Below, piece by piece: positions 35,512 to 42,244 of a stretch of 64,000 bases of DNA. Under the pieces are notes generated by a model. The model searched no databases. It saw only the letters and a program-made list of their open reading frames with translations, and was not told the DNA's origin. The stretch lies in NCBI RefSeq assembly GCF_027270315.1, contig NZ_CP114413.1, forward strand, positions 9,548,001 through 9,612,000, read 5' to 3'. Every line of letters starts with the position of its first letter. Within the stretch, counting starts at the first letter, position 1. Both the position numbers and the translations under genes were made by a program. The stretch comes from Streptomyces cinnabarinus (GTDB taxonomy: Bacteria; Actinomycetota; Actinomycetes; Streptomycetales; Streptomycetaceae).

Positions 35512-36843
35512 TTAGACGACGCGCGCCTTGTCCAGGACCTCGGCCACGGCGGGCACCGCCTGGTGCTCGCCGAGCCGGAGCAGGAGCGGGGCGAGACGTT
35601 CGCGTGGCCGCACGGAGGCCACCCCCGAGGCGAGGTCGACCACGCGGCTGGTGACCGCGGCCGCCTGCTCGACTTCGCCCGCAGTCAGGTAGGAGTCGGC
35701 GAGCCACGACAGGTACAGGCTCTTGTCCCGAGCGTGGTCGTCGTCGTACCGGGCGAGCGCGGATTCGAGGACGGGCACCGCCCGGAGCGGGCGACGCAAC
35801 TCGGTCCAGCAGCGGCCGGTCATGATCCGTAGCTCGGTCTCGTCGACCCAGGACACCCAGTCCGGTTGCGGAGCGTCGTCGACCTCAGCAAGCGCGGCCC
35901 CCGCGGACTCCAGGGCCCGCTCCGTCTCGACGGCGAGTCCGGCGACTGAGTAGGCCCACGCGAGCCGTTCGTACAACAGCGCACGGACCCCCGGCGCAGC
36001 ACCAGGACCGGCCTCCGCCACGGAGCGGGCAGCGGTTTCGATGCCGGCCCGCCGGTTACCGCCGACAGCCTGGTACGCCAGGAACGCGAGCGCGTTCCCC
36101 GCCAGTTCGCTGTCTCCAGAGTCGACCGCTGCCCTGTGGCTGGCCTTATACAGGGTGGCTGCGTCCTCTTGGCGGCCGCCGTCGAACGCAGCCCAGCCTG
36201 CCTGCTGCGCCTGCTCAGCGAGCACCGACAACAGCGCCCTGCCGGTGGCATCGGTGTACGTCGCGTCCCGGAGCATGGTTTTCGTGGCCTCGTACTCGCC
36301 GAGGTAGACCCGGTATGTGTCGCCGCCGCCGAGGACGTCATCGAGGCGGCGCAGACGCGCCGCACGGGCCCGTAGCTGTGCAGGAAGGCCAGGGCCGATT
36401 CGACTGCCCGCACGCGGGTGGGTGAGTTCTGGCAGGCCGACGACGAGTCCGGCTCCGGCCGTGGCCTTGAAGAGCTCTCTGCGCCGCAAGTCGTTCCCCT
36501 CCGCCTCGCGCGAGTGGCCAGGTGCGGGAAGCATGCGGCGCAGAGAGGTCGGCGCCTCCCACTCTCGCGGGGCTAGACCGAGCAGGCTCCCCGGGATCCG
36601 CAGCGCATCGGCGATGCGCGCGATCTTCTCGAAGGTGGTCACGCTGCCCTCGCCGCGCGCGAGGCGCCCAACACGCTCTGGCTTCATTTCGCACTCAGCC
36701 GCGATTTTCGAATAGCTGATCCGGGCTTCAGACCGCGCGAGACGGAACACCGTGCCGAAGTCGTGAGCCGCGAGCGCGGCCTGCATTTCCGCGCGAGCAA
36801 GGAGCGAGCGCGGCAGCGCAGTTGGCGGTTCATAGGCGCTCAT
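35512..36843 (-). CDS. XRE-family regulator with TPR-like C-terminal domain
   Basis: 443 residues. The HTH covers about residues 30-75 (FGTVFRLARSEARISYSKIA; AECEMKPERVGRLARGEGSV; TTFEKIARIADALRIPGSLL). A linker with RRRELFKATAGAGLVVGLPE, similar to the Tat-like stretch in many Streptomyces XRE/TPR regulators, is followed by helical repeats (RALLSVLAEQAQQAGWAAFD; AGNALAFLAYQAVGGNRRAG). The gene is divergent from the peptide operon at 37026, separated by 182 bases, and is the likely regulator of that operon. Such proteins often sense a peptide through the TPR domain. Confidence 0.85.
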   Translation of the reverse strand: MSAYEPPTALPRSLLARAEMQAALAAHDFGTVFRLARSEARISYSKIAAECEMKPERVGRLARGEGSVTTFEKIARIADALRIPGSLLGLAPREWEAPTSLRRMLPAPGHSREAEGNDLRRRELFKATAGAGLVVGLPELTHPRAGSRIGPGLPAQLRARAARLRRLDDVLGGGDTYRVYLGEYEATKTMLRDATYTDATGRALLSVLAEQAQQAGWAAFDGGRQEDAATLYKASHRAAVDSGDSELAGNALAFLAYQAVGGNRRAGIETAARSVAEAGPGAAPGVRALLYERLAWAYSVAGLAVETERALESAGAALAEVDDAPQPDWVSWVDETELRIMTGRCWTELRRPLRAVPVLESALARYDDDHARDKSLYLSWLADSYLTAGEVEQAAAVTSRVVDLASGVASVRPRERLAPLLLRLGEHQAVPAVAEVLDKARVV

Positions 36844-36887
36844 TGAGATGCCCCGTCACACGTGATGTCTCAGTGCCACCAAGCAGC

Positions 36888-36906
36888 GTACCCATCATGG
36901 GGGTAC
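36888..36906. promoter_or_regulatory. inverted repeat between regulator and peptide operon
   Basis: GTACCC (36888-36893) and GGGTAC (36901-36906) form an inverted repeat with a 7-base spacer in the gap between the divergent XRE/TPR gene and the 37026 operon. A second short palindrome, TCACACGTGA, lies about 25 bases nearer the regulator. Either could be the regulator's operator. Confidence 0.4.
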
Positions 36907-37025
36907 CCGAGGACGGGAAGTCAGCTGCCCCACAGAGCTGGAAGGTTGTGACATTCGAGACCCCGGCGACCGCGCGAACGGCCCCGGGGCGTGGCCAACG
37001 CTCAAACCTGTGAGGGAGCGTCGAC

Positions 37026-37600
<575 letters not shown>

Positions 37601-37604
<4 letters not shown>

Positions 37605-37846
37605 CCGGAACCGAGCCTCGCCAGGCCGCGAGTGCGCGGCCGGATGAGATCACTCCGGGGCGCGTGGACCCCTTCGAGGCGATGGAGACGCTGAGGTCAG
37701 CCCTGGACGACGCAGGGATCACCGTTCCCGGGCTCTGGGTCAACAGGGCCTCGTCGGAACCCAGGCTCGTTGAGTTGGGCGAGGTCCGTGCCGACGTCGC
37801 CCTGCAGCTGGCGCACGCACTGAGGCGAGGTGGACCCGACGCATGA
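37601..37846 (+). CDS. conserved hypothetical small protein of the peptide locus
   Basis: 81 residues from GTG 37601, overlapping the previous stop. The C-terminal 60 residues (DPFEAMETLRSALDDAGITV; PGLWVNRASSEPRLVELGEV; RADVALQLAHALRRG) are very similar to the product at 63392-63637. The predicted fold is a small alpha/beta domain. Its stop overlaps the next start (ATGA), so three genes are translationally coupled. No function is known; preservation beside two different peptide-modification loci suggests a shared regulatory or scaffolding role. Confidence 0.6.
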
Positions 37847-38358
37847 GCGCGGAACTGACGGAGACTCCGGGGCGCTCTGCTCCGGCTGAGCTGGTGGACA
37901 TCGTCACGATGCGCGCGAGTGTCGCGCAGGTCCTCCCGCCTGAGGTCACTCCCACCGACCGGGTCGTGCTGGCGGCGCTGACCGGGATGCTGCGCGGGCA
38001 CATGCATTTGCTCATCCCGGAGGTTGAGCAGGCTGCGGCGGCGCTGCCTGCCGACGACGTGCCCCGGTATGTTGCGCTCGCCTGCGTCGGTGAGGCCCGC
38101 GGCAAGCTGGACGTGTGCCCCGGGCTGATGCCGTCGGACGCCCAGGCGTATGTGCGCAGGCTTGGCCGGTCGCTGCTGGCGCTGTGCGATCACTATGAGG
38201 CGCTGACCGGTATCCGCATGTGCCTCGCGTGCGACCGGGAGTTTGAGTCCGACGAGGAGCGCGTGCCGTACGACGTGGGCAGCCCGTCGGGCGGTGCGGC
38301 CAGGTCGGGCTACGTCCATCCCAGGTGCGCCAACACGGTGCGCCACACGGGCCGCTGA
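37843..38358 (+). CDS. DUF6415-family protein
   Basis: 171 residues. The middle matches what I recall of DUF6415: VLAALTGMLRGHMHLLIPEV, PRYVALACVGEARGKLDVCP and RRLGRSLLALCDHYEALTGI. The C-terminus has CLACDREFESDEERVPYDVG and ends ARSGYVHPRCANTV, with Cys/His residues that could bind metal. A decayed copy of this C-terminus lies at 2906-3062 on the minus strand. The DUF number is from memory. The gene is the last before the peptide gene, 83 bases upstream of it. Confidence 0.65.
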   Translation: MSAELTETPGRSAPAELVDIVTMRASVAQVLPPEVTPTDRVVLAALTGMLRGHMHLLIPEVEQAAAALPADDVPRYVALACVGEARGKLDVCPGLMPSDAQAYVRRLGRSLLALCDHYEALTGIRMCLACDREFESDEERVPYDVGSPSGGAARSGYVHPRCANTVRHTGR

Positions 38359-38441
38359 TGCGAGTGGTGACCCACCGCGCTGCAACCAGTGACCGCTGAA
38401 CCCCATCCCAGCACGATAGGTCCACAACAGAGGGAGTACAC

Positions 38442-38573
38442 GTGACCGGATGCGTGATCTGCCGGATGACCGGAGGCGGCGGAGGGGAAGGTGGCGACGG
38501 TCTGCCCGGTGAGCCGTGGTCCGGTCCGGAGGAGCCTCCGTCGCCCGACGGCGGCAGGAAGTTCTGCGACTGA
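38442..38573 (+). CDS. short peptide, candidate RiPP (imiditide-like) precursor
   Basis: 43 residues from GTG 38442, with GAGGGAG placed 7 bases upstream. Start MTGCVICRMT; then a Gly-rich stretch, DGLPGEPWSGPEEPPSPDGG and RKFCD. Two Asp-Gly steps (residues 19-20 and 36-37) are the sequence most prone to aspartimide formation, and a methyltransferase of the PIMT superfamily starts one base after the stop. The same core is recognisable in the decayed locus at 2750-2855, evidence that it is translated and conserved. Known imiditides are made from a precursor plus a PIMT homologue. The modification and activity here are inferred. Cys 4, 7 and 42 might instead bind metal. Confidence 0.6.
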   Translation: MTGCVICRMTGGGGGEGGDGLPGEPWSGPEEPPSPDGGRKFCD

Positions 38574-38574
38574 G

Positions 38575-39750
38575 ATGACGTTCACCGACCTGGACGAGGG
38601 GTGGTCCGAGCTGGGTCGCTCCCTCCTGGGACGCAAGGCCATCACCTCCGACTGGATGCCCTCGTTCGCTGCCGTGCCGCGGAGCGCTTTCCTGCCCGAG
38701 GTGATGTGGCCGCACGACATGGACACCGGCACCACGGCCACCGTGGACCGCAGCGAGGATGCTGCCGGCTGGTCCGCGTATGCCGATGCCGACGTGCCGA
38801 TCGTGACGCAGTGGGACGACGGTGCGAGCGACGAGCCCGGCGGGGTGCCGACCTCGTCGGCGTCCATGCCGTCCGTGGTCTTCCGCATGCTCGCCGACCT
38901 GGACGTGCACGAAGGGCACCGCGTGCTGGAGATCGGCACCGGCACAGGATGGAACGCCGGCCTGCTCGCCCACCGCCTCGGTCACGCCAGCGTCGTCAGT
39001 ATCGAGATCGACCCGGTCGTCGCGGCCGAGGCCCGAATGAGGCTTGCGCGGGCGGAGCTGCCGGTCGTGGTACTGACCCGTGACGGGGCAGAGGGGGATG
39101 GGCAGGGAGCGCCGTACGACAGGATCATCGCCACCGCCGGGGTGCGGAAGATCCCGCCCGCCTGGATCGACCAGACCCGGCTGGGAGGGCTGATCGTCGC
39201 TCCCTGGGGTACGCACTACGGCAACCAGGACGCGATCGTGCGCTTGGAGGTCGGCGGAGGCGGAGCGAGCGCGTCCGGGTCGTTCACCCGGCCCGCGGAG
39301 TTCATGAAACTGCGCTCCCAGCGCCTCCCGTTCGCCGGGCATCACGCCTACGCGCCCGACGGCGTGGGCGCGGCGGAGCGCAGCACGACACCCGTCACCG
39401 CGGACGAACTGCTCGGTCACGACGACCAGTTCGCCGTGAGCACGTTCGCCGTCGGCCTGCGCGTGCGGGACTGCCACCACCGAGCCGCCGTGAAGCGCGA
39501 CGGCGCACGGCCCGTCTGGTTCTACGGCCTGGCAGACAACTCCTGGGCCTGCGTCCTGTTCCGCGACGGACAGCCCGAGTCCCAGGTCTGGCAGGCCGGA
39601 CCCCGCAAGCTGTGGGACGAGGTGAACGCGGCGCTGGAGTGGTGGCGGGAAGCGGGCCGGCCCAGCCATGGGCGGTTCGGGCTGACGGTCACCACCGAGG
39701 GCGCACAGCGTGCGTGGCTGGACGACCCCGCAGACAGCTGGGAGATCTGA
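38575..39750 (+). CDS. PIMT-family methyltransferase with long C-terminal extension
   Basis: 391 residues, nearly twice the length of housekeeping PIMT. SAM motif I is VLEIGTGTGWNAGLLAHRLG (about 117-136); upstream TSSASMPSVVFRMLADLDVH corresponds to the substrate-side segment of PIMT; APYDRIIATAGVRKIPPAWI and QTRLGGLIVAPWGTHYGNQD complete the fold. The last ~170 residues have RPVWFYGLADNSWACVLFRD and KLWDEVNAALEWWREAGRPS, as in RiPP-associated PIMT homologues that convert Asp to aspartimide. It follows the peptide gene by one base, so they are probably co-translated. Substrate assignment is inferred from position. Confidence 0.8.
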   Translation: MTFTDLDEGWSELGRSLLGRKAITSDWMPSFAAVPRSAFLPEVMWPHDMDTGTTATVDRSEDAAGWSAYADADVPIVTQWDDGASDEPGGVPTSSASMPSVVFRMLADLDVHEGHRVLEIGTGTGWNAGLLAHRLGHASVVSIEIDPVVAAEARMRLARAELPVVVLTRDGAEGDGQGAPYDRIIATAGVRKIPPAWIDQTRLGGLIVAPWGTHYGNQDAIVRLEVGGGGASASGSFTRPAEFMKLRSQRLPFAGHHAYAPDGVGAAERSTTPVTADELLGHDDQFAVSTFAVGLRVRDCHHRAAVKRDGARPVWFYGLADNSWACVLFRDGQPESQVWQAGPRKLWDEVNAALEWWREAGRPSHGRFGLTVTTEGAQRAWLDDPADSWEI

Positions 39751-39809
39751 TCCCCCTCGGTCCGGCAGCCCGGCAAGCGGTACCCCCAGCATGTAGGAGG
39801 TCGAGGACC

Positions 39810-40091
39810 TTACTTTTCCGAGGTATGTCCATCACTCTCAGCCCATGCCCGTTGCGCCTGAGTTTCTGCGGCGGGGGTGGACAGGTCCATCAGGGCTTCT
39901 CCTTGGGGGCGGTGCGCCCTGCGGTGCGGGGGCCGGATGTCGGGGCGGTCGGCGTGGCGTTCAGCGTCGGCGCGGTAGTCGTCGGCGGTGTATCCGGCAT
40001 CGCACCAGGCACGGCAGAACTGCCTGGGCGCGGCGTGGCAGGTCTCGCACTCCTCCTCGAACTCATCCGGGCGGAGGGGCGACAGGCTCAC
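39810..40091 (-). CDS. small zinc-binding protein
   Basis: 93 residues beginning MSLSPLRPDEFEEECETCHA, followed by APRQFCRAWCDAGYTADDYR. The CETC...CRAWC arrangement, with the conserved GYTADDYRADAERHA, is frequent in small Streptomyces proteins found near XRE/DUF6415 genes. Function unknown. The tail after residue 60 is less regular. It is convergent with the methyltransferase gene, with 59 bases between stops. Confidence 0.55.
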   Translation of the reverse strand: MSLSPLRPDEFEEECETCHAAPRQFCRAWCDAGYTADDYRADAERHADRPDIRPPHRRAHRPQGEALMDLSTPAAETQAQRAWAESDGHTSEK

Positions 40092-40123
40092 GGGGCGGTC
40101 TTGATCTGCTCGGCCACCTTGCG

Positions 40124-40309
40124 CGCGGACGGCCGACGAGGCCGCGCATCAGGCTGTCGAGAGTCTCGATCATCTGGAGGAGGTCGAATCCGGGCGGGTC
40201 ACCCGACGGCTCAAGGAGGTCACCGGCCTGCTCCGCGGCGTCGATGCCGTCACCGCCCGGGACGCCGCTGACCGCCTGGCCGACTACATCGGCACGGGAG
40301 CGGCCTGAT
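40124..40309 (+). pseudogene. 3' remnant of a helical protein gene
   Basis: A plus-strand frame with good codon bias encodes DEAAHQAVESLDHLEEVESG, RVTRRLKEVTGLLRGVDAVT and ARDAADRLADYIGTGAA, ending at a stop that overlaps the start of the GNAT gene (TGATG). The frame opens after a TGA about 30 bases upstream and offers no start codon, so the 5' part has been lost. Predicted all-helical. Confidence 0.45.
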
Positions 40310-40874
40310 GGCCGAGGTTGCCTACGAACGCCACGAGGGGGCCGAGGCCGCCCGTCAGCTCGACGCGTTCCTCCACGCCTACGAGGAGGTCTACGAGGAG
40401 CCGCCCTACTGCGAAGGGCCCAGCGACGTCGCCGAGTTCATCGAGCACTACCAGGCACAGACACAGCGCCCCGGGATGCGTCTGCTCCTGGCCCGGGAAG
40501 ACGGCGAGGTCGTCGGCTTCACGTACGGCTACTACCTCGCCGCTGACACCCGCTGGTGGCACAACCTCCAGGACGTGAAGCTTTTGGAGGACTTCACGCG
40601 GGAGGACGGCCGGAGGACTTTCGTGATCATCGAGCTCGCGGTGCGCAAGCCGTGGCGGGGGCGCGGCATCGCTGCCGGACTGCATGCCCGCCTGCTGGAC
40701 GGCGTGGACGCAGAGCGGGTCACGCTCACGATGCGCCCTGAACCCGAGGCGGCACCGGCGCAGTCCGCCTACGCCTCTTGGGGATACCGGAAGGTCGGGG
40801 TGTCCCACCCGTGGGACGAGGCACCGCTGTACGACTGCATGCTGCGTGAGCGACCGCTCCGTCAGGCGTTGTAG
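40308..40874 (+). CDS. GNAT-family N-acetyltransferase
   Basis: 188 residues with GNAT landmarks: RLLLAREDGEVVGFTYGYYL (beta 4), FVIIELAVRKPWRGRGIAAG (acetyl-CoA loop, motif A, with RGRGIA) and LTMRPEPEAAPAQSAYASWG followed by YRKVG (motif B). Small-molecule or protein acetylation cannot be told apart. The start overlaps the stop of the remnant upstream, so it was once in an operon. Its 3' end overlaps by 13 bases with the convergent zinc-ribbon gene. Confidence 0.85.
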   Translation: MAEVAYERHEGAEAARQLDAFLHAYEEVYEEPPYCEGPSDVAEFIEHYQAQTQRPGMRLLLAREDGEVVGFTYGYYLAADTRWWHNLQDVKLLEDFTREDGRRTFVIIELAVRKPWRGRGIAAGLHARLLDGVDAERVTLTMRPEPEAAPAQSAYASWGYRKVGVSHPWDEAPLYDCMLRERPLRQAL

Positions 40875-41054
40875 CCCTTCTGCCGCACGCCCGGCCCCCA
40901 GATCCGGGCTGCCTGGGCCGGGCAGGCCTGGCACAGTGGATTCGCGTTGGACCCGTACCTCCTGCACGGCTCCGCGCAGCGCGCGCACTTGCCGCCCTCG
41001 CCAGATGGGTGTGGGGCAGTCCCGCAGCTTGGGTTCGGGGGAAGCGGTGCTCAT
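40862..41054 (-). pseudogene. zinc-ribbon small protein, frameshifted
   Basis: From ATG 41054 the frame reads MSTASPEPKLRDCPTPIWRG and then loses coding character. One frame over it continues as GKCARCAEPCRRYGSNANPL and CQACPAQAARIWGPGVRQKG, ending at 40862. Removing one G in the GGGCGG run near 40993 restores a 64-residue protein with Cys pairs CARC and CQAC. It could be a sequencing error. Similar small proteins accompany GNAT genes in Streptomyces. Confidence 0.55.
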
Positions 41055-41227
41055 CGGGTGTCCGTTCTGCGCAATGCGATATCGAACGGAATAGAGCAAG
41101 CCTTGCGGGTCGCCTGTCAGTGGCACCTCGAAATGTTGCGGTATGCCCTCCCACCCTCGGCGTATGGCCTGGTGTGTCCCACTTGGAAGGGGCCTTGTCC
41201 CCAAAGGGTGGACCCCTGTTCGTGTCG

Positions 41228-41470
41228 TTATGCGACGAGTGTCAGGGTAGCTGACTGCTGCTCGTAGACGATCGGTGCCTGCTGTCCGTTCGCTGAGTGC
41301 CGTCGGCGGGTGTTGTAGCGCGTGGTCCAGCGGAAGACCGCCAGGCGGCAGGCGCGGGCGCCGTCGAAGCGACGGGCACCCCGCAGTGTCTCGCGTTTGA
41401 GGGCGGCGTTGAACGACTCGGCGAGCGCGTTGTCCGCCGAGGTGCCGACCGCTCCCACTGAGGGTTCGGG
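41228..41470 (-). pseudogene. IS3-family transposase (OrfB) C-terminal fragment
   Basis: The frame contains SVGAVGTSADNALAESFNAA, LKRETLRGARRFDGARACRL and RWTTRYNTRRRHSANGQQAP, the end of the rve integrase domain of IS3-family OrfB, with the catalytic Glu in ALAESFNAALK. Upstream of about 41470 similarity is lost, so only the last ~75 residues remain. Confidence 0.8.
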
Positions 41471-41516
41471 GGAACTGACTGAAGGCGTAGCCGACACCCA
41501 CGCGTACGCGCGTGCG

Positions 41517-42125
41517 TCAAGCGTCCTTCCGTCCCCTGAGGGGAAAGGACTGCAGTTGGACGACGACGGGGAGCGCATCCGGGTCGGGCTCGGCGTTCGA
41601 GGGCGGTGTATGGCGGGCGATGACCGCACTCAGCTCGGCGCTGAGTGCCTTCAGCTGATCGGGCGTCAAGCGCAGGTCGACCCAGTCGCTGATAGTGCCC
41701 GCGCTCCGCCAGCCGTCGCCCCACTCCTCGTTGACGAAGGTGAGGACGCGGTTGAAGCACTGCTGCACCAGTTCGGGCATGGGGATCGAGGGCGCACTGT
41801 CGGACGCGGAATCTTTGTGGAAGCTGGCGCTGTCCAGCTCGTTCTTGACGTCGACTCGCCGCCACCAGCGCTCGCGCCGGGTGCCCCGCTCCGCCTCCTC
41901 CTCGATGAAGCCGTGCCTGGCGAGGTGGCGCAGATGCCAGCTGACGGTGCCAGTGTTCTCCCCGAGGCGTTCGGCGAGCTTAGTGGCGGTGGCGGGGCCG
42001 TCGAGGCTGAGCAGTTCGAAGATGTGCATCCGCAGCGGGTGGGCGAGTCCCCGCAGACTGCGCGCATCGATCCGGCGAGTGGGCTCGGCGGGGCGAGACG
42101 GCGCGAGCTCAGGTTGCTCTGACAT
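41517..42125 (-). CDS. ArsR-family transcriptional regulator
   Basis: 202 residues. The winged helix is at about residues 22-85: RSLRGLAHPLRMHIFELLSL, DGPATATKLAERLGENTGTV and SWHLRHLARHGFIEEEAERG, followed by a C-terminal helical domain (MPELVQQCFNRVLTFVNEEW; LRLTPDQLKALSAELSAVIA) seen in actinobacterial regulators that do not sense metal. No CXC metal site is present. It is divergent from the large 42245 gene, and two matching operators lie in the gap, so it very probably represses that unit. Confidence 0.85.
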   Translation of the reverse strand: MSEQPELAPSRPAEPTRRIDARSLRGLAHPLRMHIFELLSLDGPATATKLAERLGENTGTVSWHLRHLARHGFIEEEAERGTRRERWWRRVDVKNELDSASFHKDSASDSAPSIPMPELVQQCFNRVLTFVNEEWGDGWRSAGTISDWVDLRLTPDQLKALSAELSAVIARHTPPSNAEPDPDALPVVVQLQSFPLRGRKDA

Positions 42126-42141
42126 GCCGCCAGCCTAAGGA

Positions 42142-42159
42142 TGCAGAGGTCACTCTGCA
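42142..42159. promoter_or_regulatory. ArsR-type operator 1
   Basis: TGCAGAGGTCACTCTGCA: perfect 7-bp arms with a 4-bp spacer, between the divergent ArsR and 42245 genes. Centre-to-centre distance to operator 2 is 28 bases, close to three helix turns. Confidence 0.75.
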
Positions 42160-42169
42160 GCGCACCCTT

Positions 42170-42187
42170 TGCAGAGCTGTCTCTGTA
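42170..42187. promoter_or_regulatory. ArsR-type operator 2
   Basis: TGCAGAGCTGTCTCTGTA has the same arms as operator 1 with one mismatch in the second arm and the same 4-bp spacer length. Same helical face as operator 1. Confidence 0.7.
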
Positions 42188-42244
42188 AAACCCTGCATGG
42201 CATCCGCTCGCCTTGCGTGGAAGCATGGAGATGAGGGACTTGCC

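Noticed and set aside
38442..38573. Interpretation of the 43-codon peptide as a toxin-antitoxin or zinc-ribbon protein
   Set aside because: Only one CxxC is present, the chain is Gly/Pro-rich without predicted fold, and its constant neighbour is a modifying methyltransferase.
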